From Thiosulfativibrio sp964601165 (GTDB lineage: Bacteria > Pseudomonadota > Gammaproteobacteria > Thiomicrospirales > Thiomicrospiraceae): 64,000 nt of DNA. The position numbers and the translations under genes are program-made. Positions 35,509 to 45,095 of the stretch are shown here, in pieces. Below the pieces are notes generated by a model, which had not been told where the DNA came from, made no database searches, and was given only the letters and a program-made list of their open reading frames with translations. The stretch lies in the NCBI GenBank assembly GCA_964601165.1, contig CAZRMK010000001.1, positions 1 through 64,000 of the forward strand, given 5' to 3'. Position 1 is the stretch's first letter, and each line of letters opens with the position of its first letter.

Positions 35509-36216
35509 TTATTTATCTAAACTACCACAAGACATATTACCCGGTACAGCGATGTCAATTCGTTTTGGGTTTGGTAGATTTAAATTATCCATAATGGTTG
35601 AGAAATCGGCGTAAGATTTGGCTTGTCCTGATCCATTTTCACCAACGCGGACATTAAATTGTTTTTCTTCGCCGATAGTAGATTGAGTTAAGCCTTTATA
35701 ATCGTGGGCAGGGAAAACTAAAGTATCTTCAGGCAGGTTAAACAGTTTTTGGGTTAAGGAATCGTACATCGCTTCATTACTGCCTAATTGAAAATCAGTT
35801 CTACCACAGTCTCTAACTAATAATGTGTCTCCAGTAAAGGCAGCTCCGTCAATTAGGTAGGTAATGTCATTGTTGGTGTGGCCAGGTGTGTGAAGTACGT
35901 TAATAGTCTGTTCGCCTAGTTTAAAGCTATTGCCGTCTTCTGCTAAAATATCAGCACATGCAGAGCCTGAATGTTTATGAACAACAATCTGTCCTCCTAG
36001 CCTTTTTCTAATCGCTCCTGCTCCAGTGATGTGGTCAGCGTGAATATGGGTTTCTAGTAGATATTTAACTTTTAAACCTATTTCTTCGATATGCTGCACG
36101 TCTCTATCTATTTGTTCGAAAACCGTGTCTATAATAGCGGCTTCTTTGGTAATTTCATCCCAAATAATATAAGTATAGGTCCAAGTCTCGTAATCAAACA
36201 ATTGGCGAATTTTCAT
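35509..36216 (-). CDS. Persulfide dioxygenase, ETHE1-like
   Basis: The 235-residue metallo-beta-lactamase-fold enzyme has the mononuclear-iron ligands of persulfide dioxygenases: ETHIHADHITGA, HTPGHTNNDITY, FTGDTLLVRDCGRTDFQ and FPAHDYKG. ETHE1-type enzymes oxidise glutathione persulfide to sulfite and glutathione. The GRTDFQ block is typical of this group rather than of GloB. In this sulfur-oxidising setting it would handle cytoplasmic sulfane sulfur. No rhodanese domain is fused, but a free rhodanese is encoded at 14954. Confidence 0.88.
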   Translation of the reverse strand: MKIRQLFDYETWTYTYIIWDEITKEAAIIDTVFEQIDRDVQHIEEIGLKVKYLLETHIHADHITGAGAIRKRLGGQIVVHKHSGSACADILAEDGNSFKLGEQTINVLHTPGHTNNDITYLIDGAAFTGDTLLVRDCGRTDFQLGSNEAMYDSLTQKLFNLPEDTLVFPAHDYKGLTQSTIGEEKQFNVRVGENGSGQAKSYADFSTIMDNLNLPNPKRIDIAVPGNMSCGSLDK

Positions 36217-36233
36217 AGTAAAATAGCTCCTTG

Positions 36234-36273
36234 TTTCTATTCAGGGATTAGGGTTTATCCCTATATTAGAAAC
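36234..36273. repeat. Collapsed A-type palindrome
   Basis: TTTCTATTCAGGGATTAGGG meets TTTATCCCTATATTAGAAA: both A-type ends joined with almost no interior. It lies in the divergent leader between the persulfide dioxygenase and hrpA genes. Confidence 0.65.
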
Positions 36274-36309
36274 CCATTATATCTTTAATCTTATACTTAT
36301 TGGAAAATT

Positions 36310-39300
36310 TTGAACTCTTTAGAAACTCTTAAAAAATCATTTAGCTCTAAAATACTGTCTGAACTTCTTGCAAGTTGTTTGCTTAAGGATCGCTTTTATT
36401 TAAGGCGTCAGGCGTATAAATTTAAGGAATTGCTTAATTTAGAGCAAAACTTGGATTGGTTAAAACTCTTACAAAAAGTTGAAAACTCTATTGAGATAGC
36501 TAAGCGTAATCGCTTAAGTGTACCCAAAATTGTTTACGACGAGAGTTTGCCAGTTGCCAAGCGTAGAGTTGATCTAATTGAGTTACTTAAACAACATCAA
36601 GTTATCGTTATTGCAGGGGAAACTGGTTCTGGTAAAACCACGCAAATTCCTAAAATATGCTTAGAAGCGGGGCGAGGAGTTTTTGGGAGAATTGCTTGTA
36701 CTCAGCCACGGCGTTTAGCGGCAAGAAGTGTAGCTGAACGTATTGCCGAGGAATTAGGTTCTAAGCTTGGAGAACTGGTGGGTTATCAAGTTAGGTTTCA
36801 TGATATGGTGCATCAACAAAGTTTAATTAAGGTGATGACCGATGGTATTTTGTTAGCTGAAATTCAAAATGATGGTTTCTTAAATCAATACGACACTATT
36901 ATTATTGATGAAGCTCATGAACGTAGTATTAACATTGATTTTTTATTGGGAATTTTAAAGCAACTATTGCCTAAACGCCCCGATTTGAAAGTTATTATTA
37001 CTTCTGCCACTATTGATACGCAGCGTTTTGCCGAGCATTTTGGAAAAAATACTCCTGTGGTGGAGGTTTCAGGGCGTACTTTTGCGGTAGAAACTCGTTA
37101 TCGACCTTTAAGCAAATTTACCGACGATGCTGGTAATGAGTTTGAGCAAGATATTTCCATGGGAATTGTGCATGCCTTAGATGAATTAGAAAAAGAAGAC
37201 CCTTTTGGGGATGTTTTGGTGTTTCAAATTGGCGAAAGAGGCATTAAAGAAACCGCAGAAGCTTTGAGAAAGCATAAGTTTAACAATGCCGAAATCGTGC
37301 CATTATATGCAAAATTAAGTATGGCAGAGCAAAATAAAGTCTTTAAAACTTCACAAAAACGCCGCATTATTTTAGCAACTAATGTTGCAGAAACTTCTTT
37401 AACAGTGCCGGGAATTAAATTTGTAATTGACCCAGGTTTAACTCGTATTAGTCGTTATTCGGTGCGTTCTAAAGTACAAAGGCTGCCGATTGAAAAAATT
37501 TCTCAAGCTTCGGCTAATCAACGAAAAGGGCGTTGTGGTCGGGTGAGTGCAGGGATTTGTATTCGTTTGTATGATGAGGATGATTTTAATTCCCGTGCTG
37601 AATTTACCGCACCAGAAATTCATAGAACTTCTTTGGCAGCGGTTATTCTGCAAATGGCACAGTTAAAATTAGGTAAGGTGAAGTCTTTTCCATTTATTGA
37701 GCCACCTGAAGATAGAGTGGTAAATGATGGCTTTAGGCAGTTATATGAAATTGGGGCTTTTGATGAAAATCGACAATTAACCGCGTCAGGACGTGAGCTA
37801 GCAAAGTTACCATTAGAGCCACGCATAGCTAAAATGGTAATAGAGGGTCAAAAAAATGGCGTACTGGCGGAGGTTTTGGTAATAGCTTCTGCCATTAGTG
37901 TTCAAGATCCTCGGGAGGGCAATGAATCTAATCGTCAGCTTGCCAGACAAGCTCATAGTCTTTTTGAAGATAAACGTTCAGACTTTTTATTTTATCTTAA
38001 TCTGTGGCGTTTTTATGAGGATAAACGCCGTCATTTATCGCAAAGTAAATTAAGAAAGCTCTGTAAGACTAATCTCTTATCTTATATGCGAATGAAGGAG
38101 TGGCATGATTTATATATGCAGTTACATTCTAGTTTAAAACGCACTGGCTATAAGATTCCGCCTTTGCATTTGTATGAAGAAGTAACAGAAGGTGGTTTGG
38201 TATTGGAGCGTTTATCAGATATACATAATTTGGGACTACATCGTTCTTTAATGGCAGGCTTGTTGGGTAATTTAGCCAAACGTGATGAAGACTCTTCTTA
38301 TTTAGGAGCAAGAAATACTAAGTTATTTATTCACCCAAGTTCGGCATTATTTAAGGTAAAGCCCAAGTGGTTGTTATCGGCAGAATTGGTTGAAACTAGC
38401 AAACTTTATGCTCGTAATAATGCTGCTGTAGATGTGCGTTGGGTTGAAAGTATTGCTAAACATTTAATTAAACATTCTTATAGTGATCCTCATTGGCAAA
38501 AAAAATCAGGTCAGGTGGGGGCTTATGAATCTATTGCTCTGTACGGTTTGCCTATTGTGAATCGTCGCCGTTGTAATTATGGGCCTGTTAATTCCAAAGA
38601 GTCTCGTAAAATATTTATTCAAGATGCTTTGGTCAGGGGGGAATTAAATACTCGGGTGAGATTTTTTGTACATAATCAAAAGGTGATTCAAGAAGTTGAA
38701 GCTATAGAAAATAAGTTGCGTCGTCCAGATTATATGGTGGATGAAACGGTATTGTATGATTTTTATGATAGCAGAATACCAAGCCATATTTATAGTCAAC
38801 CAGCCTTTGAAAAGTGGGTTAAAAAAACAGATAAGTCGGTGTTGCTTGGGTGTGAAATTACGGCAAGTTTTTTAATGAAACAAGCTGTTGCTGATGATGT
38901 TTTAAGTGATTTTCCTGATCAAATTCAATTAGCTAATCGTTTACCTTTAAAAGTTAATTATTTGTTTGATCCAGGTAAGCAAACAGACGGTATTGTGTTT
39001 CATATCCCTTTGTCAGCACTTAATTTAGTGCAAGTTACTGATTTTGAGTGGTTAACCCCCGGCTTTTTAAAAGATAAGATAGTCTGTTATATAAAGTCTT
39101 TGCCTAAAAGCTTGCGTAAACAATTTGTTCCTGTACCGCAATATGCGCAAGAAGTGCTTAATGAAATGTCGATAGACAAGGTAGTAGAGAAGGGGGCTTT
39201 TGAAGAACAATTAATATGGGCGTTAAACCGTCATGGGCAACAACGAGTGTCTGCCTCCGATTTTGGTAAAGTTGCATTGCCTGACTATTTAACTCCTTGC

Positions 39301-40269
39301 TATGTTCTAGAAGATGATAAGGGTAAATTACTGTCTAAAGGGACAGATTTAATACAGCTCAAAAATGATTATCAGCATTTAGTAGAGAAGAAGATTCATC
39401 AGCATCAAGCTAAAAGTCAGCCAGAAAAAATTATTGAAGATTGGTTGTTTGGTGATTTAGTAACACAAAAAACCATCAAAAATCAAGGAAGAGAAATGTT
39501 GGTTTATCCAGCCTTGCAATTGAAAGATTCGCAAATAATATTAGGGTTAATGGGCGATGAGCTACAAGCAAAACAACAACATGCACAAGCAGTTTTAGTT
39601 TTACTTCGCCGTAAGCTAGCTGATAAAGAAAGTTATTTACAAAAAAAGCTACTTTTGCAAAAAGCTTGCTTGTGCTATGCTCCCTATGGCTCCTGTCAAG
39701 ACTTAACCCAGCAGGTTATATACAGAGCCTTAAAAATTCTAGTACCTGAACCCCATAAGATAAGATTGCAAAAGCAGTTTGAAAAAACCTTAGAACAGCT
39801 TAAAAAAGATTGGGTAAATCAAGCACAGTCCATCGCCAAACAGGTAGAAACTATTTTAATTGGACATCAAAAAATAGCTAAAAAAATAACTGGCAAAGTA
39901 AGTCCACGTTGGTTAGCTTCTTTAAGAGATTTACGGAGCCAATTAGATAGCTTAATTTCAAAAGATTTTGTAAGAAATACCCCGCAACAATGGTTTAAAC
40001 AACTACCGCGTTATTTGCAAGGGATAGAAGCACGACTAGCAAAAATAGATATAGATCCAAGCAAAGATTTAAACTATATTCGACAAATACAACCCCTGCT
40101 AGATCACTACCGAAGCCTTGCAGAAGATAAAAGTTATCAAAAATTACCAGATCTGGTGGATATTAGGTGGTTAATTGAGGAGTTAAGGCTGTCATTATTT
40201 TCTCAGCCAATGAAAACGCTAAAACCTGTTTCGGTGCAGCGTGTAGAAAAAAGGTTGAAAAATTTATAA
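36310..40269 (+). CDS. hrpA: ATP-dependent RNA helicase HrpA
   Basis: The 1319-residue DEAH-box helicase has IAGETGSGKTTQIPK (motif I), IIDEAHERSINIDF (motif II), ITSATIDTQRF (motif III) and QRKGRCGRVSAGICIRLY (motif VI). The long C-terminal region (from about residue 700) matches the HrpA-specific DUF3418-type extension. Size is close to E. coli HrpA (1300). HrpA helps rescue collided or stalled ribosomes in E. coli. The start is TTG with no better ATG upstream. The stop is followed directly by a repeat end. Confidence 0.95.
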   Translation: MNSLETLKKSFSSKILSELLASCLLKDRFYLRRQAYKFKELLNLEQNLDWLKLLQKVENSIEIAKRNRLSVPKIVYDESLPVAKRRVDLIELLKQHQVIVIAGETGSGKTTQIPKICLEAGRGVFGRIACTQPRRLAARSVAERIAEELGSKLGELVGYQVRFHDMVHQQSLIKVMTDGILLAEIQNDGFLNQYDTIIIDEAHERSINIDFLLGILKQLLPKRPDLKVIITSATIDTQRFAEHFGKNTPVVEVSGRTFAVETRYRPLSKFTDDAGNEFEQDISMGIVHALDELEKEDPFGDVLVFQIGERGIKETAEALRKHKFNNAEIVPLYAKLSMAEQNKVFKTSQKRRIILATNVAETSLTVPGIKFVIDPGLTRISRYSVRSKVQRLPIEKISQASANQRKGRCGRVSAGICIRLYDEDDFNSRAEFTAPEIHRTSLAAVILQMAQLKLGKVKSFPFIEPPEDRVVNDGFRQLYEIGAFDENRQLTASGRELAKLPLEPRIAKMVIEGQKNGVLAEVLVIASAISVQDPREGNESNRQLARQAHSLFEDKRSDFLFYLNLWRFYEDKRRHLSQSKLRKLCKTNLLSYMRMKEWHDLYMQLHSSLKRTGYKIPPLHLYEEVTEGGLVLERLSDIHNLGLHRSLMAGLLGNLAKRDEDSSYLGARNTKLFIHPSSALFKVKPKWLLSAELVETSKLYARNNAAVDVRWVESIAKHLIKHSYSDPHWQKKSGQVGAYESIALYGLPIVNRRRCNYGPVNSKESRKIFIQDALVRGELNTRVRFFVHNQKVIQEVEAIENKLRRPDYMVDETVLYDFYDSRIPSHIYSQPAFEKWVKKTDKSVLLGCEITASFLMKQAVADDVLSDFPDQIQLANRLPLKVNYLFDPGKQTDGIVFHIPLSALNLVQVTDFEWLTPGFLKDKIVCYIKSLPKSLRKQFVPVPQYAQEVLNEMSIDKVVEKGAFEEQLIWALNRHGQQRVSASDFGKVALPDYLTPCYVLEDDKGKLLSKGTDLIQLKNDYQHLVEKKIHQHQAKSQPEKIIEDWLFGDLVTQKTIKNQGREMLVYPALQLKDSQIILGLMGDELQAKQQHAQAVLVLLRRKLADKESYLQKKLLLQKACLCYAPYGSCQDLTQQVIYRALKILVPEPHKIRLQKQFEKTLEQLKKDWVNQAQSIAKQVETILIGHQKIAKKITGKVSPRWLASLRDLRSQLDSLISKDFVRNTPQQWFKQLPRYLQGIEARLAKIDIDPSKDLNYIRQIQPLLDHYRSLAEDKSYQKLPDLVDIRWLIEELRLSLFSQPMKTLKPVSVQRVEKRLKNL

Positions 40270-40389
40270 CTTAAATCCTGCAATTACTTGTAAGTTCCTA
40301 AACCACCACAGCACCGTGAGACCTGTCGCTACCAATAGCTAAATTCAACCTGCTTTCCAGTCTCCATACCTTGCTTAATTTCACAAACT
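40270..40389. repeat. Repeat fragment and spacer after hrpA
   Basis: CTTAAATCCTGCAATTACTT follows the hrpA stop at once and matches a B-type end. The remaining ~95 bp hold no visible gene and lead into a decayed transposase. Confidence 0.55.
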
Positions 40390-40811
40390 AGAGGATTTCG
40401 CTCGGTAGTGGGTTACGCACTATCACAAACACCAGACGCAGAACTTGCGAAACGAGCATTGATAAGCGCCATAAAATTACAACAACCGAAAACCAAGCTA
40501 CCGAAGGTCTCTAAATTAATGTTTCATTCGGATCAAGGTGTACAGTACGATGCCACTCTTTTTAAGAATACACTTCAGTTACATGGCATAACTCAAAGTA
40601 TGAGCCGTCGCGGAAACTGTTCGGACAACGCGGTTCAAGAACGTTTTTTTAGGAGCTTAAAAAGTGAATATTTGAATGAGTTATTGTTCACCAATCAGTT
40701 GTGGGTGCTGTTGAGCATTACATTCGATATTACAACAACAAACGAATTAATTCTGCAATTGGTTATATAATTCCAGCACAGAAAAGACAGAAATTACTAA
40801 ATGTGGCTTAG
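40390..40811 (+). pseudogene. IS3-family transposase remnant (integrase core)
   Basis: The C-terminal part of an IS3-type OrfB is readable. VVGYALSQTPDAELAKRALI, FHSDQGVQY and SRRGNCSDNAVQERFFRSLK carry two catalytic-core blocks (the Asp of HSDQG, the Glu of QERFF). The N-terminal part, with the first catalytic Asp, is missing. Near 40700 the frame shifts; the continuation VEHYIRYYNNKRINSAIGYI lies in the next frame and ends at a TAG. The element is inactive. No terminal repeats could be assigned. Confidence 0.88.
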
Positions 40812-40842
40812 AAACCTTACAGTTTTACTTGACCATTACATA

Positions 40843-41244
40843 CTAATCAGATGCAAGCATTTCCTCTCCTTCGTAAACCCAATCGTAGCCTTCTCTTACC
40901 CATTTTTCAATTCTAAGAATAAGCTCGGGGTTGTTTAACCCTAGCTTTTGTGCAATTAAAAACACATTTTCTTGTTCTTCTTGGTTAAAATGCCCGTCTT
41001 TATAGGAAAGTTTAATCAATTCTTGTAGAGCGATAATTTTAGACGACCTAGTATTAAATACGCTCAAAGAGGTTTGTAAATCTATATTTGACTGTTCAAG
41101 CGTATATTTAATACCAAAAGCCGTTGAAAAACTTTTTAAATACTGCACTTCTTCTTCTGAAATATTATTATCTGCCGCTGCGAGATTGACCGCTAAATCA
41201 AAAACACTTTGGCGTTGTTCCGTGGTTAACCTATCAGCAAACAT
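40843..41244 (-). CDS. TerB-like (tellurite resistance family) protein
   Basis: The 133-residue, mostly helical protein has the TerB pattern: LAVNLAAADNNISEEEVQYL with acidic residues that resemble the metal-binding site, then KDGHFNQEEQENVFLIAQKLGL. The family includes TerB itself and many single-domain relatives near the envelope. No other ter gene is present, so a tellurite role is not implied. Function is unknown. Confidence 0.75.
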   Translation of the reverse strand: MFADRLTTEQRQSVFDLAVNLAAADNNISEEEVQYLKSFSTAFGIKYTLEQSNIDLQTSLSVFNTRSSKIIALQELIKLSYKDGHFNQEEQENVFLIAQKLGLNNPELILRIEKWVREGYDWVYEGEEMLASD

Positions 41245-41269
41245 GATATTTTCCTCTTTATTTTTTTAC

Positions 41270-41299
41270 CTAAATCCTGCAAATGCTTGCAGGATTTAG
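41270..41299. repeat. Collapsed B-type palindrome
   Basis: CTAAATCCTGCAA, loop ATGC, TTGCAGGATTTAG: 13-bp perfect arms, the two ends of the 163-bp family joined with no interior. It is in the leader of the TerB-like gene and would form a strong hairpin in either transcript. Confidence 0.8.
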
Positions 41300-41366
41300 C
41301 TTTTAAGAAATAAACCTTAAAAAAACACAAGCAACAACATAATCAGACTTTGCATTAAATTAATGC

Positions 41367-43271
41367 CTATCCCCTATTCGAATGTTTATGTTCTATTTGG
41401 TCAAGACTTCTAACCGCGCCGAAGGCGGCACTAGTTGTCATTGCGGCATAAATTTTTAATGCCTGACTAACAAATCTTTTTCTAGGTAATGCAGGTGTCC
41501 AAGAATGAGATTTCCCTTTGGCTTCCATCGCTTCCCTACGATCATGCAATACCTTGTCTGACACCATAACATTAACTGAACGATTAGGAATATCTATCTC
41601 AATAGTATCTCCTTCTTCAACCAGTCCAATGTTACCTCTTTCTGCGGCTTCAGGTGAACAATGACCAATTGAAAGCCCTGATGTTCCGCCAGAAAAACGA
41701 CCATCAGTTAGTAGAGCACATTCTTTTCCCAGCCCTTTGGATTTTAGATAACTGGTTGGGTAAAGCATTTCTTGCATTCCTGGCCCTCCCTTAGGTCCTT
41801 CGTAGCGAATCAAAACCACGTCTCCAGGTTTAATTTCATCAGCTAGAATAGCGGCGACAGTATCATCCTGACTTTCAAATACTCGAGCTTTGCCTGAAAA
41901 TTTAAAAATTGATTCATCTACTCCAGCGGTTTTGACAATACAACCATCTAAGGCAAGGTTACCAAATAAAATCGCCAGCCCACCATCTTGAGTGTAAGCG
42001 TGTTCTACTGAACGAATACAACCGTTTTCATGGTCTATATCAACACTTCCCCAACGCTTTGATTGACTAAAAGCTTCAATGGTTCGTACATTCCCCGGAG
42101 CTGCTCTAAAGAATTCGTGAATAGCTTCGTCGTCATTACGACGAATATCCCATAGTTCAATAGCCGCCCCCATTGTTGATGCATGCACTGTGTGTGTTGC
42201 GGTATTAATCAGCCCACCACGTTCTAGCTCGCCTAACAAACGCATAATTCCGCCAGCTCTATGAACATCTTCCATATAATATTTATCTGAATTAGGGGCA
42301 ACCTTGGCTAAACAGGGTACTCTACGCGAAACATCATCCATATCAGACATGGTAAATTCAACTTTGGCTTCATGAGCTACCGCTAGCAAGTGCAATACGG
42401 TATTGGTTGAACCCCCCATCGCAACATCTAATGTCATAGCGTTTTGAAAAGCTTCGAAGGTGGCGATAGATCTAGGTAAAACCCTTTCATCATCTTCTTC
42501 GTAATATCGTTTGGTAATTTCTACAATCCGACGACCTGCTTCAATAAATAACTTTTTACGGTCAACATGAGTTGCTAAAGCCGTACCATTTCCAGGTAGT
42601 GCCATTCCTAGAGCTTCAACCAAACAGTTCATTGAGTTAGCGGTAAACATTCCAGAACAAGAACCACAAGTTGGGCAAGCGGAAATTTCGACATTTTCTA
42701 CATCTTCATCAGAACAAGTATCGTCAGCCGCCATTACCATTGCGTCAACTAAATCTAGTTTAACTTCGATTCCTCCAAGCACGGTTTTACCCGATTCCAT
42801 TGGCCCGCCTGTTACAAAAATAGCAGGAATATTAAGACGCATAGCTGCCATCATCATCCCTGGTGTGATTTTGTCACAGTTAGAGATGCAAACTAGTGCA
42901 TCTGCACAGTGAGCATTAACCATATATTCTACTGAATCAGCGATAAGGTCACGTGAAGGCAGTGAATAGAGCATGCCATCATGCCCCATAGCTATGCCAT
43001 CATCCACGGCAATGGTATTAAATTCTTTGGCGACTCCGCCTGATTCTTCGATAATACCTGCTACTAACTGACCCATGTCTTTAAGGTGAACATGCCCTGG
43101 TACAAATTGAGTAAATGAATTTGCAACCGCAATAATAGGTTTACCAAAATCTTCTGTTTCCATCCCTGTTGCACGCCATAGCGCACGGGCTCCAGCCATA
43201 TTACGACCATGGGTACTAGTTCTTGAACGATATTCTGGCACTATACTCTCCTTTGTCTCGCCCTCCACCAA
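41367..43271 (-). CDS. ilvD: Dihydroxy-acid dehydratase
   Basis: IlvD makes the 2-oxo acids that precede valine and isoleucine; 2-oxoisovalerate also feeds LeuA. The 634-residue enzyme has its Fe-S cysteines in CISNCDKITPGMMMA and CPTCGSCSGMFTANSMN, plus the C-terminal GRFSGGTSGLSIGH. It is about 20 residues longer than E. coli IlvD because of an N-terminal extension; a later start at MAGARALWRATGM is less likely, as it would lose conserved residues. It is divergent from argA. Confidence 0.95.
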   Translation of the reverse strand: MVEGETKESIVPEYRSRTSTHGRNMAGARALWRATGMETEDFGKPIIAVANSFTQFVPGHVHLKDMGQLVAGIIEESGGVAKEFNTIAVDDGIAMGHDGMLYSLPSRDLIADSVEYMVNAHCADALVCISNCDKITPGMMMAAMRLNIPAIFVTGGPMESGKTVLGGIEVKLDLVDAMVMAADDTCSDEDVENVEISACPTCGSCSGMFTANSMNCLVEALGMALPGNGTALATHVDRKKLFIEAGRRIVEITKRYYEEDDERVLPRSIATFEAFQNAMTLDVAMGGSTNTVLHLLAVAHEAKVEFTMSDMDDVSRRVPCLAKVAPNSDKYYMEDVHRAGGIMRLLGELERGGLINTATHTVHASTMGAAIELWDIRRNDDEAIHEFFRAAPGNVRTIEAFSQSKRWGSVDIDHENGCIRSVEHAYTQDGGLAILFGNLALDGCIVKTAGVDESIFKFSGKARVFESQDDTVAAILADEIKPGDVVLIRYEGPKGGPGMQEMLYPTSYLKSKGLGKECALLTDGRFSGGTSGLSIGHCSPEAAERGNIGLVEEGDTIEIDIPNRSVNVMVSDKVLHDRREAMEAKGKSHSWTPALPRKRFVSQALKIYAAMTTSAAFGAVRSLDQIEHKHSNRG

Positions 43272-43346
43272 CCTTGAGTTAGTGTTTTAATAGAAAGGCT
43301 CTGTTATACTTATCTTTTTTACTTAAGCTACTATTCTCTCATACCT

Positions 43347-44660
43347 ATGCTGCAATCTGAATTAGATTTCATTAAAAACTTAAGACAAGCCTCGCCTTAT
43401 GTTGAAAAACATCGTGGAAAAACCTTCGTTATCTATTGTCCAAGTGAGCTTTTAACCCTTGGTGAGCCTTCAAACAGTGCATTATTTCAGTTTGCTAAAG
43501 ATGTCATCTTCTTAAATACACTGGGAATTAAAACCGTCATCACATTAGGGGCCGAGCAACAAATTAATGAGGCATTAGCCCAAGAAAACCTAAATTGGTC
43601 AACTCATTTAAATTGTCGTGTTACCGAACAGATTCATCTCAAAAGTTTCAAGCAAACTATTGGGTTAGTTAGAGCGAAAATAGAGGCTGCTTTCACTCAA
43701 GCTTGTGCCGAACAGGCATCGCTATTAAATATTGTCTCAGGTAACTGGGTTATTGCAAAACCTAAAGGCGTAATAGAAGGGGTGGACTACCAACACACAG
43801 GATCATTACGTAAAGTCAATCACCAAGCCATTTCTGAAGTTTTAAATACAGGCAATGTGGTTTTACTCACCCCTCTTACCTACTCGCTCACTGGGGAGAT
43901 TTTTAACTTAAATACTTTAGAACAAGCTTTTTCGGTTGCCCAAAGCCTCAAAGCAAATAAGCTCTTAATATTTACTTCCAATGAAGTTTTAACAACCCTT
44001 CCCAAACAGATGAATATTTCAAGTGTTGGTACAGAATTGCAGCATTCTAAAAATAGTTTGCAAAAACGCCTTTTAGAATTAACCTTATCCACGCAGAAAA
44101 AAATAAATCGGATTCATTTTATTGATCAGAGCCAACCCAGCACGATGATTCTTGAGTTGTTTAGCCGTGACGGAGTGGGCTCTCTAATATTTATGGATAG
44201 ATACCACCAAATTCGTGCTGCAAACATTGAAGACGTAGCGAATATTTTAAACCTCATCTCATCTCTGGAAAATAAAGGCATTTTAGTAAAACGTTCACGC
44301 GAATGTCTTGAGCTAGAAATTGAGAATTTTTACGTCATTACCAGAGATGAAGATATTATCGGCTGCGGAGCTCTTTATCCAATTAATGAAAATTATGCCG
44401 AAATTGCCTGTATTGCTATAACTCCAGAATATCAAGGACGCTCTCTCGGAGAAGAACTGCTTTTTTATATTGAGAAACAAGCCATTGCAAAAAAAATAAC
44501 CCGGTTATTCTTACTCACCACCCAAACCCATCACTGGTTTATTGAACATGATTTTAAACTTGTTTCACTAGACCAGCTACCAGCAAAAAAACAACCTTTA
44601 TATAACCACCAAAGACAATCTAAAGTCTTGGTAAAAGACCTGAAGAGTTTGTGTTTTTAG
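43347..44660 (+). CDS. argA: N-acetylglutamate synthase
   Basis: ArgA catalyses the first step of arginine synthesis. The 437-residue protein has an amino-acid-kinase-like N-terminal domain (residues 1-290, with GIKTVITLGAEQQIN) that senses arginine, and a C-terminal GNAT domain (IACIAITPEYQGRSLGEELL, the acetyl-CoA loop). This two-domain type is the classical gammaproteobacterial ArgA. With argG it indicates full arginine synthesis. An IS256-type remnant begins at the base after its stop codon. Confidence 0.94.
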   Translation: MLQSELDFIKNLRQASPYVEKHRGKTFVIYCPSELLTLGEPSNSALFQFAKDVIFLNTLGIKTVITLGAEQQINEALAQENLNWSTHLNCRVTEQIHLKSFKQTIGLVRAKIEAAFTQACAEQASLLNIVSGNWVIAKPKGVIEGVDYQHTGSLRKVNHQAISEVLNTGNVVLLTPLTYSLTGEIFNLNTLEQAFSVAQSLKANKLLIFTSNEVLTTLPKQMNISSVGTELQHSKNSLQKRLLELTLSTQKKINRIHFIDQSQPSTMILELFSRDGVGSLIFMDRYHQIRAANIEDVANILNLISSLENKGILVKRSRECLELEIENFYVITRDEDIIGCGALYPINENYAEIACIAITPEYQGRSLGEELLFYIEKQAIAKKITRLFLLTTQTHHWFIEHDFKLVSLDQLPAKKQPLYNHQRQSKVLVKDLKSLCF

Positions 44661-44781
44661 GTAGTGTAAAGTTTGTTCTGTAAATTCATATTTGTGATTT
44701 TAAGTGAAACCTGACCAAATTCACTTGAAAAAAGTGCAAGTCTAATTTAATCTCACCAAAAAGTTAACAGAACAAACTTAC

Positions 44782-44958
44782 ATGGAAAACTACAACTCAT
44801 CTCAAAATATGTTTGAAATTATTCAACAGAATGGATTAGAAGGAATGGACTATCTTGGCTGTCAGCCATACGAGCGTTCAGAACAACGCCATGACTACGC
44901 AAATGACTTTAAATCCAAAACTGTTAATACTCGTCTAGAAGGGTTTGTAATGGTTTAA
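44782..44958 (+). pseudogene. IS256-family transposase fragment (58 codons)
   Basis: The frame starts MENYNSSQNMFEIIQQNG, then jumps to YLGCQPYERSEQRHDYANDF and KSKTVNTRL. The second part is the conserved N-terminal YERSE.R.DYANG.K.KTV block of IS256 (mutator) transposases. About 15-20 residues that usually precede it are deleted, and everything after residue ~51, including the DDE core, is missing. It cannot be active. Confidence 0.82.
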
Positions 44959-45007
44959 TAAACCTGTAGGGTTTTATATAAGTTTTGGTTATAGACACTC
45001 CTGCTTG

Positions 45008-45044
45008 ATCTAACAGTTACCTTAAAAACTAGGAACTGTCAGAT
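45008..45044. other. Hairpin downstream of soxA
   Basis: ATCTAACAGTT and AACTGTCAGAT pair with one mismatch, extended inward by CCT/AGG. It lies about 50 bp after the soxA stop, so it may end or protect the sox transcript, but a T run is lacking. It also lies within the presumed IS256 remnant. Confidence 0.5.
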
Positions 45045-45095
45045 AAAGTTTGAGTCACTACACGTAATTATTTGTTATGTAAATCTTAAGAAGTA

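Larger units (their letters stand above)
44661..45061. mobile_element. Internally deleted IS256-family element
   Basis: GTAGTG at 44661 and its complement CACTAC at 45056-45061 mark probable ends of a 401-bp remnant that contains a shortened transposase frame. A 13-bp inverted pair (AAGTTTGTTCTGT, 44669 on; its complement ending 44779) lies in the leader of that frame. I could not find a target duplication, so the ends are provisional. Confidence 0.55.

Noticed and set aside
40270..40842. Intact insertion sequence after hrpA
   Set aside because: The transposase lacks its N-terminal part, is frame-shifted near 40700, and has no assignable terminal repeats.
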